Translations under genes and position numbers: made by a program
Shown here: positions 56,341 through 63,859 of the stretch, one piece after another
Layout: the number at the start of each line of letters is the position of its first letter
How positions within the stretch are numbered: position 1 is the stretch's first letter
Source of the DNA: Deinococcus hopiensis KR-140
GTDB lineage: Bacteria > Deinococcota > Deinococci > Deinococcales > Deinococcaceae
Reading direction: 5' to 3'
DNA length: 64,000 nt
Assembly (NCBI GenBank): GCA_943327755.2
Contig: CALPYF020000023.1
Coordinates: 3,449-67,448 of the forward strand
The notes under the pieces: model-generated
What the model saw: the letters and a program-made list of their open reading frames with translations, nothing else
The model's database searches: none
Told to the model about the DNA's origin: nothing

Positions 56341-57240
56341 TCACGCCGCCTGCGCGGCCCCCTCCAGGTCCTCCAGGCAGGTCAGGATGCCCGACACCGC
56401 CGACTGAATGCGGGTCATGCTGGCGCGCAGCTTCTCGGCGTTCCCCCGGTACAGCTGCACGTAATCCGCGACCGGCTGCGCGGCGTCCACCCCGAAATGC
56501 GCGCACAGCGCGTAGGCGGCGGCGTCTGCCTCCAGTTCCCGCGTGCAGCGGTCCGGCGCGTCCGCCCGGCGCTGCCCGGGCGCGCTGAAGTGCAGCGCGG
56601 CGTGCGTCCACTCGTGAAACAGGACCCGCAGGGCGCTGCCGGGCTCCGCCTCGCAGCGGACGCGGTCAAGCACGAGCCGCGCGCCGTCGGTGTACCCGTG
56701 CGTGTCCTGCGGGCAGCGCTCCCACACCACCGGCAGCGGGCAGCGCGCCGCCACCGCCCCGAACAGCGCGCGCGCCGCCCCGTCCCCGTGAACCGTCATG
56801 AACTCCGTCAGCGGCGCCCCCTCGGTGTCAGTGTCGGCGAAGACGTTGGTGTACGTGAACCCCACCAGCTTGACCGGCTGACGGCCGCTGGCGTCCGGGG
56901 CGGCCTCCGGATCGGGCACCGTGCAGGGCCGCAGAATCTGCACGGCCTTGGCGCCCTTCTTCACGCGCCGCCCGGCGCCGGCCCACGCCCGCAGCCCCGC
57001 GACGCGCCGCGCGTCCGGCGCCTGCATCATGATCAGAAGCTGGTTGTTCAGGCTGTACGTGTGAAAGAGCGTGGCGGTTCGCAGCCAGGCGTGAAACGTG
57101 TCGCTCAGGCCCCCGTCGAGCCGCGTGCACAGCTGGGTCAGGTGCGCGTCGATCTGGGTGCGCAACTGGTCGGCGCGGGCGGCGCAGGCCTCGCGGGCGG
57201 CGGCTTTCTCGGCGGGCGTGGTGGGCTTGGTGTAGGCCAT
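56341..57240 (-). CDS. ArdC-like antirestriction protein with zincin domain, 299 aa
   Basis: The N-terminal ssDNA-binding type domain reads LFHTYSLNNQLLIMMQ, then AWAGAGRRVKKGAKAVQILR, followed by FTYTNVFADTDTEG. The C-terminal metallopeptidase-like domain has LFHEWTHAALH (HEWTH, 209-213) and a later RELEADAAAYALCAHFG with acidic ligands. ArdC of conjugative plasmids binds single-stranded DNA and protects incoming plasmid from restriction. Single gene under promoter copy 24. Confidence 0.85.
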   Translation of the reverse strand: MAYTKPTTPAEKAAAREACAARADQLRTQIDAHLTQLCTRLDGGLSDTFHAWLRTATLFHTYSLNNQLLIMMQAPDARRVAGLRAWAGAGRRVKKGAKAVQILRPCTVPDPEAAPDASGRQPVKLVGFTYTNVFADTDTEGAPLTEFMTVHGDGAARALFGAVAARCPLPVVWERCPQDTHGYTDGARLVLDRVRCEAEPGSALRVLFHEWTHAALHFSAPGQRRADAPDRCTRELEADAAAYALCAHFGVDAAQPVADYVQLYRGNAEKLRASMTRIQSAVSGILTCLEDLEGAAQAA

Positions 57241-57258
57241 CGTGGGAACTCCTTCGCT

Positions 57259-57316
57259 GGAGGTCTTGCCACCTCCAACTAACGAAAGTTTACCACGTAA
57301 TATGGTGATTTATCAA
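57259..57316 (-). promoter_or_regulatory. Promoter-leader module, copy 24
   Basis: -35 TTGATA (57311-57316), 18 bp spacer ending CGTGG, -10 TAAACT (57287-57292). The leader hairpin at 57259-57276 has a GGAGG/CCTCC stem and TGGCAAGA loop. It drives the ArdC-like gene. Confidence 0.95.
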
Positions 57317-57410
57317 GCGGAGAAATGGCGTTTTGTGCGTCAGGCACGGCGTGGAGCACTGTGCATGCCTCAACCTACGCTCACCATGAAGAACCACTCA
57401 CAGCAGCTCT

Positions 57411-58841
57411 TTACTCGGGATGGGTCCCCCTGTGCGCCCGCTCCACCTCGCTCTCGACAAGCTCCCGCAGATCCCTGAGTTTCAGGAGATTGGACCACGT
57501 CACCATCCGCTCAGGGCTGTCTTTCCGCATCTCCCAACGCGGCAACAGCCTGACGATAGAGCGCCCGAAGATCTCAGACAGGGGTCGCAGCGTCCTGGGT
57601 GACTCGGCCCTCGCGAACAGCGGCAACTCGACGCCGCGCCAGAGCGCCGCATTGTCCAGGCCCCACCCGAACCCATCCTGAGTCGGGCCCTCGAACAGCA
57701 CCAGCACCACCTCAGCCTGCACCGCTTCAGGCAGGCTCAGGCCGGCGCGCTCCCAGAGGCGGCGGCTCACCCCCTGCTGCCACGCCTCGGTCACGTGCCC
57801 GTGCCCCAGATCCTCGGGCCCGTAACACAGCCGGTCGTACCCCGCCTTGAAGCCTGGCCCCGGGTAGCGGTGGGTGAGCAGCACCGGCACGTCTGTGTAC
57901 AGGCGCCGCCGGATCAGCAAGGCCACCGCGACCGTGAAGAATTCCCGGGAGAAGACTCGGCTGACATCCTTGGTCACCAGACTGGCCCGGTGGCTGAAAT
58001 TCAGCCGCAGCAGCCGCGCGAAGAAGTCCAGCAGGTCATCCACCGGCGCGCTGTCCCCGCTGCGCAGCACCGCGTCCAGTGTCTCGGCGTACTCCGTCAT
58101 CACGGCCGCGCGCTCGTCGACCAGTTCGCCGATCTGCTGCGTCCGGTTGTGGTGGTAGTGGCCCGCATCGACGTCCAGGTTGAAGCGCTCGAACGCGCCC
58201 GCCAGGGCGTCGAGGTAATCCTGAAAGCTCACCAGGGCGCGTTGGGGGCGGTCCTGCTGCAACTGCGTCTGCACCAGCGTGGCCAGACCGGACGCCCGCG
58301 AGTCGAACGCCACAGAACCGGGCCGCAGGTGCGCCGGCAGCTTGGCCGACTGCGACCGGGCGTATTCGGGCTGTCCGGCGCAGAGGTTCAGGAGCCGCAC
58401 CTTGTTCTGGTCATCCGTCGCGGCGTCAGTCATCCACACCTGTTTGGCCGTGGTGAACATCACCGGCACGGCCCGCTCCCCCTCACCAGGGTGTTCCAGC
58501 AGCACTGGAATGAACCGCACAGGACGGCCGGTTTTGCTGACCTGATCGTAGACGTCCTGTGAAATGATGGTGGTTTCGACGCTGACTCCGCCCTCCCCTT
58601 CCTGTTCCCGGCGCGTGTACGCCCGGTCGATGAAGCACAGCACCCGGTCGACGCCCGGGTCGTTCACCATCGACTCCATGAACTTGTACAGACTCGCGCC
58701 CTCCGGCAGGTACCTGTCCATCTCCAGGTGAATGCCGTTGGCATCGAGAAAGTCGGCGAACTCATGCACCCGCCTCACGGTCTCGGGGTTCTCCCAGCAG
58801 TACGAGATGAAGACGCGAGGTTTTCCGTCAGGCGTGGCCAT
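57411..58841 (-). CDS. SEFIR-domain protein, 476 aa, putative defence effector
   Basis: The N-terminal 150 residues form a SEFIR/TIR-like domain: PRVFISYCWENPETVRRVHE, LDANGIHLEMDRYLPEGAS, VDRVLCFIDRAYTRRE, and a later RFIPVLLE. The remaining 320 residues are unassigned, with helical and aromatic segments. Bacterial SEFIR proteins act in anti-phage abortive systems, some by NAD+ depletion. A TACAGT hexamer 7 nt before ATG suggests a leaderless transcript in addition to readthrough. It lies 29 bp after the nuclease gene, so the pair is probably one defence unit. Confidence 0.75.
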   Translation of the reverse strand: MATPDGKPRVFISYCWENPETVRRVHEFADFLDANGIHLEMDRYLPEGASLYKFMESMVNDPGVDRVLCFIDRAYTRREQEGEGGVSVETTIISQDVYDQVSKTGRPVRFIPVLLEHPGEGERAVPVMFTTAKQVWMTDAATDDQNKVRLLNLCAGQPEYARSQSAKLPAHLRPGSVAFDSRASGLATLVQTQLQQDRPQRALVSFQDYLDALAGAFERFNLDVDAGHYHHNRTQQIGELVDERAAVMTEYAETLDAVLRSGDSAPVDDLLDFFARLLRLNFSHRASLVTKDVSRVFSREFFTVAVALLIRRRLYTDVPVLLTHRYPGPGFKAGYDRLCYGPEDLGHGHVTEAWQQGVSRRLWERAGLSLPEAVQAEVVLVLFEGPTQDGFGWGLDNAALWRGVELPLFARAESPRTLRPLSEIFGRSIVRLLPRWEMRKDSPERMVTWSNLLKLRDLRELVESEVERAHRGTHPE

Positions 58842-58870
58842 ACCTGGACTGTAGCGAACCTGAGCGCCCG

Positions 58871-60319
58871 TCACGAACCGGACGTGATCACGCAGCGCTG
58901 CGCCACATCCAGGCGCTGCACCAGCCGCCCGTCTTTCAGCACCCGCCCGCCGGCGACCAGGGCCCGCACCGCGGCCTGCGCCGCCCGCGTGACGGGTACG
59001 TGGTCCTCCAGCGGCGCCGGGCAGGGCAGCAGCTGCGCCAGCACCTCGGCGGCCGCCGGGTCGGGCGACGTGTCGAGCGTCCGCCGGACGCGCCGGGCCA
59101 CGCGCCTGACCCGCGCCGGCAGGTCGTCCTGCTGCCCGGTCCACCACGCGTCCGTGTGCCTCGAGGCACTCAGGACCCGCTGCACGGCCGTCAGGTCCTG
59201 CAGGTGCTCGTCCAGGAACGTCAGCGGTGCGGCCGTGGCCGGACACGCGCCGAGTAGCGCCGCCACCACCCACACGTCCGCTTCGTCGGCTGATTCGCCC
59301 AGCAGGGCCCGCGCCGGTCGCCGCGCGATCAGGGTTGACCGGATGGCCTGCGGCGTGCCCCGGTGCCGCTGCCACAGCGCCAGCCGCGCCGCGCCCTGAG
59401 CGTCCGGCCCCGGCAGCGCCTGGTACCCGCGCACGACCGTCCAGGGGTCCTCCCCCGGCTCCCGCTGGCCGGTCACGCGCAGCCGGGCCGGCCGGGCGGG
59501 GTCGAGCGGGATCGCCCACCAGTCCTGATCGAACCACGCGGTCAGCGCGTCCAACTGCCCGGGCGCGTACAGGTCCTCCAGCGTCCAGACGTGCAGCAGA
59601 CCGTGCCGGGCGAAGTACACGCCCAGCCGCTCGATGGGCTCGGCTCCAGCGCCGTGCACGCCACCCAGGCGCGCCAGGGCCAGGTACCCGCTGAGCTGCT
59701 GAAGGTACTCACTCCGCACCTTCAGGTGCAGGCTGGTCTTCACGTCGATCAGCGTGCCGTCGATCAGGAGGTCCGCGTCCGCGCCGCCCACCCGCGCGCC
59801 CGCCCCGAACAGCGGATTGAGCAGCAGCCGCCGCTCGGCCTGGAACGACTCGAGGGGCACGATCGCCGCGAGATTCAGAAGATCCTGCACGTCCTCGCCG
59901 TGCACCACCCCGGCGAGGTGGTGGTACCCGCTGACCCGGTACGTCACGTCGAATGTGGCCAGCGTCAGGCAGGCCCGGGCCACCTCGGGCGTGAGGTCCC
60001 GCTGCCCGGCCTCGAAGGCCACGCGGATCTGGTGCGCGTCCCAGAGTTGATTCAGGCGGGTGTCGTCACCCAGGAAGTCCGGTACGGTCTGTAGGGCCAG
60101 GCAGGGGCTCCCGCCGTGCACCAGTGTGCGGCCCGCGTGCGCGCGGATGAGCAGCGACCGCAGCAGGTAGTCGAACGCGGTGCCCACCAGCCCGTGCCGG
60201 GGGCCCAGCGGCTCCGCGCGGATCGGCAGGGCGGGCGGTGCACGGCGGCCCTTGCGCAGGGCCGCGCTGACCTGCTGCCGCGCCTCCGCATTCATCCGCA
60301 GGTACGAGGTCAGGCTCAT
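58871..60319 (-). CDS. RecB-like PD-(D/E)XK nuclease, 482 aa
   Basis: GGADADLLIDGTLIDVKTSL (residues 178-197) gives Asp183 and Asp192-x-Lys194, followed by YLQQLSGYLALARL with Gln208 and Tyr212, the RecB-family extra motif. Flanking regions are helical. The gene starts a two-gene unit with the SEFIR gene 29 bp downstream. Nucleases of this kind with a TIR/SEFIR partner are typical of defence islands. Substrate unknown. Confidence 0.7.
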   Translation of the reverse strand: MSLTSYLRMNAEARQQVSAALRKGRRAPPALPIRAEPLGPRHGLVGTAFDYLLRSLLIRAHAGRTLVHGGSPCLALQTVPDFLGDDTRLNQLWDAHQIRVAFEAGQRDLTPEVARACLTLATFDVTYRVSGYHHLAGVVHGEDVQDLLNLAAIVPLESFQAERRLLLNPLFGAGARVGGADADLLIDGTLIDVKTSLHLKVRSEYLQQLSGYLALARLGGVHGAGAEPIERLGVYFARHGLLHVWTLEDLYAPGQLDALTAWFDQDWWAIPLDPARPARLRVTGQREPGEDPWTVVRGYQALPGPDAQGAARLALWQRHRGTPQAIRSTLIARRPARALLGESADEADVWVVAALLGACPATAAPLTFLDEHLQDLTAVQRVLSASRHTDAWWTGQQDDLPARVRRVARRVRRTLDTSPDPAAAEVLAQLLPCPAPLEDHVPVTRAAQAAVRALVAGGRVLKDGRLVQRLDVAQRCVITSGS

Positions 60320-60437
60320 CCGTCCTGCCCCTGCTCGGTCTGGTGTTGGAATTCGGAGGGTGACATGACCACTTCACGATACGGAGGAACGTTCCGGTTC
60401 ACTGCCAATAGTGCGGTGTCACGTACGATGAGCGGTG

Positions 60438-60878
60438 ATGGCCAGCACCCCACCCGGATCCGATTCAGTGGCTCAGTTGCTGACCCCCGCGCCACTTTTC
60501 GCACTGACCGAGGCGCCGCTGCTCCCTCACCCTCGGCTTGAAGGCGAGTTCTACGGCATTCCTTCACACCTGATCCGCCGCCCACTGCTCCTGCCGTGGC
60601 TGATGCTGTACCTGTCTCGCCTGGAGCGCGACGGGTGGGTGCCGACCGATAAGGGTCCTTGGCCCGCTCTGGGCCGCTTGCCTGGCTTTGATCCAGTCAG
60701 GGTGGACCGCGGATCCCGCCGCGTATGGCGGGTCGAGCGGTACGGTGTCGTGGTCAAGTATCACCGTCGAACTCATAAGCATGAATATCGCTACACCAAC
60801 GTCTGTGAGTATGACCGGTCGATGGACCTGATCCATCAGCGGCCACGCCAGGGCGTCCACGTCCATTTTCCAGTCTAG
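60438..60878 (+). CDS. Hypothetical protein, 146 aa
   Basis: Plus strand, divergent from the nuclease-SEFIR unit. LEGEFYGIPSHLIRRPLLLP, then WLMLYLSRLERDGWVPTDKG and basic VVVKYHRRTHKHEYRYTNVC. Lower GC than the region average. No family recognised. Confidence 0.65.
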   Translation: MASTPPGSDSVAQLLTPAPLFALTEAPLLPHPRLEGEFYGIPSHLIRRPLLLPWLMLYLSRLERDGWVPTDKGPWPALGRLPGFDPVRVDRGSRRVWRVERYGVVVKYHRRTHKHEYRYTNVCEYDRSMDLIHQRPRQGVHVHFPV

Positions 60879-60908
60879 GGGATCACCCCCGAAACAAGTT
60901 TTCTGGTC

Positions 60909-61094
60909 ATGGCGCTCGCTGACGCGGCGCCTGGTTGTGAGGTGCAGAGTGAGTTGCTGAGCGCCGTGAAGGTCGCCGCGGAGCGGGCAGGCATCACACC
61001 TGATGGCAACTGCGCCAATTGCGGCGTCATGCTCGATGGGACTTCACGGTACTGGGCCGTGTTGGACCTCGATCAGGAGGTTGAACCGACGTAA
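60909..61094 (+). CDS. Small protein with Cys pair, 61 aa
   Basis: VQSELLSAVKVAAERAGITP then CANCGVMLDGTSRYWAVLDL, with a C-x2-C. A short frame after the 60438 gene on the same strand, ending at a strong terminator. Plausible but without family support. Confidence 0.55.
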   Translation: MALADAAPGCEVQSELLSAVKVAAERAGITPDGNCANCGVMLDGTSRYWAVLDLDQEVEPT

Positions 61095-61095
61095 A

Positions 61096-61121
61096 GGGGG
61101 CAGTCCTCACAGGCTGCCCCC
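61096..61121. terminator. Bidirectional terminator
   Basis: An 8-bp stem GGGGGCAG/CTGCCCCC with a 10-nt loop, between convergent genes ending at 61094 and 61131. Confidence 0.75.
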
Positions 61122-61130
61122 CTCCTCGTC

Positions 61131-62894
61131 TTAAGCGGCTTGCGGGGGCGCGCTGATCTGAGCGGCAAGCTGGTGTTCGGCGGTGAGTTCGGTGATGCGG
61201 GTCTCGTGGGTGCTGATGGTCGCCTGGATGATCGTGACGGGCCCGGCGAACAGGTCCCCCAGCGGCGCGTCCAGCGGGGTGACGCCTTTGAGAGCGCTCA
61301 GGGCCGTGGCGAGGCGGCCGTTGACGGTGCGCAGCCGCTCGACTTCCTGCTGGGCCTGGGCGCGTTCGGGGAAGAACGTGTCAATCAGGTCGTGCAGGAT
61401 CATGGCGCCCATGTCGGCGGCGTAGAGGGTGTCGTGCTCGTCCGTGAGTTCGGCGTCGCGCACTTCGCAGTGGTCGTCCAGCGCCATCATCAGCAGGCCG
61501 CCCACGTCCGCGAGGTGGGCGCGCAGGAAGTCCTCGGCCTCCTCGGGCGTGCCGCGCAGCACGAGTGCGTACTGCTGGGCGTCCTCCGTGTCCGCTCCGG
61601 CGATGACGTGCACGGCGGCGGGCACCGGGCGGCCCTGCACGGTGAGGTGATCGGTCAGGCCCACCAGTCCGTCCTGGCGGGTGATCACGGGGCGTACGGT
61701 GCCGACCGTGACGGTGATCGGGTCGCCGCTGGCTTCGCTGCTGCCGTAGGGCCATCCGGCGTTCGGCTGGTGCGCCCGCAGGAGGTTGAGTAGGGCGTTC
61801 TCGGTCGTGTAGAGGGTGCGCAGGAGAGGCTGGGTACTGGCGACCCAGTCGCGGGACATGTCGCCGCGTGAGTCGTCCTCGGAGTCGTAGGCGTAGTCGT
61901 ACCAGAAGTCCCCGGCGCGGCTGAGGGTGCTGGGCAGGTAGCCGTGAAGCTGGCGGAATGCGGCGAGGGTGGCGAAGTCGTGGGAGTGGGTCGCGGCGCG
62001 GTGCTCGGCTTCGGGAATGAAGGGGGCGCCCAGGGTGGGGATCATGGCGCTGAGCGCCGCGTTGAAGTGGTCGTGCAGCGTTGCGGCGAGGGCGGTCGCG
62101 GCGGCCCGGAGGGTGTCGTCGTCCAGCAGATCGTTGCGGTCGGGCAGTTTGGGGCGCACGCCGCAGGCCGGGTCTAGTAGGATCAGCAGGTCGTAGCGGG
62201 AGACGGCGGCCTGCACGAGTGGGGTGCTGACTTCCCGCAGGCGGGTCAGGAGCGCCTGGGCGCTGAGGGGGAAGTGTTCCCAGACCGCAGTGGCAGGGAG
62301 GGCGGCGCCGTAGGTGCGGCGCGCGAGGTACACCGGCCCAATGGGCGTCTCGACCCGGGTGCCGGTGGGCGCGGTGGGGGGCACGTCCTGCCCATTGAGG
62401 GACACGCGGGCGGGGGCGTAGCCCCGGCGGGCGGTGAGGGTGGCGAGGAAGGCAGGCTCGGTGAGGGGCTCGCGCAGGTGCAGCGTGACCTGGAAGCCGG
62501 GAATGGACTGGGCCGCCTCGACGGGGGTGGGTTCGGCGTTCTGGAAGGCGTCGGGGGTGAGGGTGAACTGCCAGTCGCGGGAGCGGTAGGTGACGGCCGC
62601 GCTGAAGGCCGGGTTGAGCACTGACAGGGCGCCCAGGCCCGCCGGTTCGACTACGGTGTCGTCCCAGCCGCTCTGGGCGGCGGTCATAAGAATCTGGGGG
62701 TCGTCCAGGCCGACGCCGTTGTCGGTGATGGTGAGCGTCTGGACGCTCAGGGTGAACTGGATGTCGGTCGCGTTGGCGCGCAGGCTGTTTTGCAGGAGTT
62801 CCTGAATGGCGGCGGGGAAGCCGCTGAAGAAGCGGGGAATCTCGCGCAGGAGGGCGGGGCCGAGGCGGGGGGTGACAGTGGTGGGGGTCAGCAT
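61131..62894 (-). CDS. GHKL-type ATPase (HSP90/MutL-like), 587 aa
   Basis: Bergerat ATP-binding fold: the N box IQELLQNSLRANATDI (Glu32, Asn36), the G1 box LTITDNGVGL (Asp58, Gly60, Gly62), and PAGLGALSVLNPAFSA as the lid. Such ATPases appear as stand-alone defence components, MORC-like or HSP90-like chaperones. The C-terminal 200 residues are unassigned, ending in a coiled coil (FFPERAQAQQEVERLRTVNG). Single gene under promoter copy 25. The target is unknown. Confidence 0.75.
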   Translation of the reverse strand: MLTPTTVTPRLGPALLREIPRFFSGFPAAIQELLQNSLRANATDIQFTLSVQTLTITDNGVGLDDPQILMTAAQSGWDDTVVEPAGLGALSVLNPAFSAAVTYRSRDWQFTLTPDAFQNAEPTPVEAAQSIPGFQVTLHLREPLTEPAFLATLTARRGYAPARVSLNGQDVPPTAPTGTRVETPIGPVYLARRTYGAALPATAVWEHFPLSAQALLTRLREVSTPLVQAAVSRYDLLILLDPACGVRPKLPDRNDLLDDDTLRAAATALAATLHDHFNAALSAMIPTLGAPFIPEAEHRAATHSHDFATLAAFRQLHGYLPSTLSRAGDFWYDYAYDSEDDSRGDMSRDWVASTQPLLRTLYTTENALLNLLRAHQPNAGWPYGSSEASGDPITVTVGTVRPVITRQDGLVGLTDHLTVQGRPVPAAVHVIAGADTEDAQQYALVLRGTPEEAEDFLRAHLADVGGLLMMALDDHCEVRDAELTDEHDTLYAADMGAMILHDLIDTFFPERAQAQQEVERLRTVNGRLATALSALKGVTPLDAPLGDLFAGPVTIIQATISTHETRITELTAEHQLAAQISAPPQAA

Positions 62895-62912
62895 GGGTAT
62901 GGCTCCTTCGTC

Positions 62913-62970
62913 CGGGGTCTTGCATCCCCGAACTGCTCAGAGTTTACCACGTTTTATGATGGCAAATCAA
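62913..62970 (-). promoter_or_regulatory. Promoter-leader module, copy 25
   Basis: -35 TTGATT (62965-62970), 18 bp spacer ending CGTGG, -10 TAAACT (62941-62946). The leader hairpin at 62913-62930 has a CGGGG/CCCCG stem and ATGCAAGA loop. Confidence 0.9.
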
Positions 62971-63008
62971 GCAAAAAGCCGCACTGGCACGATGAAAACC
63001 CTGCGAAA

Positions 63009-63338
63009 TCAGCCGTTTGCCCGAACCGCCAGGTCCCGCTCCAACCGCGCCTTCAGCACGTCACCATGGCAGCTCAGCGGCGCGCACCAGCACACCAGTG
63101 TCAGGTCACCCCGCCGCGCCTGACTCAAGAGCCGCTCGTACACCGCTCGCGCCGGCGTGGCCGCGGCCAACTGCTCATCCAGCCACGACCCGTACCTCGC
63201 AATGGCCTCCGCCCGGCTCCCCACCCGCACCTCCGCCCGCGACCGCGCCTCCAGATGCGTGAACGGATTGCCCAGCGGCGACGGCCGCCCGATGTACACC
63301 CCGCCGCGCCCGCTGCGTTTGTTCACCACCTCAATCAC
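63009..63338 (-). CDS. DUF4326 family protein, 109 aa
   Basis: VVNKRSGRGGVYIGRPSPLG, then NPFTHLEARS, AIARYGSWLDEQL and LTLVCWCAPLSCHGDVLKAR. These match DUF4326, a small plasmid and phage family with conserved GNPF, CWC-P and CHGD. The function is not known. The ATG overlaps the stop of the upstream truncated gene. Confidence 0.85.
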   Translation of the reverse strand: MIEVVNKRSGRGGVYIGRPSPLGNPFTHLEARSRAEVRVGSRAEAIARYGSWLDEQLAAATPARAVYERLLSQARRGDLTLVCWCAPLSCHGDVLKARLERDLAVRANG

Positions 63339-63859
63339 GCCTTGGCCTCCCGCACGCCCTCCAGAGCCTCCCTGGTCAGCGGAATCCAGTACCGCCGACT
63401 ATCCGCATACTGCTGAGCCTGGGCGATGACCTGTTCGGTCGCCCTGATCGGGTCGCGTCCGGTGGCTTGCTCCAGAAACCCGGCCCCACTGCGGAGATAC
63501 TCGCGGACGACCGTATTGGCCTCCTCGGCGAAGAACAGCGAATTGGGAATGGCCGGACGGTTCTGAAAGGCCAGCGAGTCGAAGTGCACGCTGGCGAGAT
63601 ACGCCAGCAACAGCGTCAGGTCTGTCTGGAGCGCCAGCTGGTGCAGGTCCTCCAAGATGAGTTCGGCACTCAGCCACCCACTGTCGTCACCCAGGACAAC
63701 GTGCGACAGGTGAGCGTACGCAGGGGCGGGGTCATTCATTTCCAGAACGTCACGGAACCGGTCGTTGTCCCTGGATAACGTCCGCATCACTCTCAACCAC
63801 GGCCGGTCCTCATTGAACATCTTCACCGGCTGATCCGTGAGCGCCCGGATGATCTCAAG
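63335..63859 (-). pseudogene. Protein gene cut at its 5' end by an insertion sequence
   Basis: The frame gives coherent protein ([20 protein letters not shown], then a helical domain with LLLAYLASVHFDSLAFQNR). Upstream of the first possible start it stays coherent ([13 protein letters not shown]) until about 63859, where the IS begins. The true N-terminus is therefore separated, outside the window or lost. Codon use is less GC-rich than its neighbours. The gene is coupled to DUF4326. Family not recognised. Confidence 0.65.

Noticed and set aside
60316..60585. 89-codon minus-strand frame upstream of the nuclease gene
   Set aside because: No ribosome site and antisense to the start of the 60438 gene; only its last codons (ending in ATGA overlap) could be a short leader, which is too weak to list.
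792..62970. Repeated module as a transposable miniature element
   Set aside because: No terminal inverted repeats or target duplications are seen, the copies keep exact spacing to start codons, and stems covary, which fits regulation better than transposition.
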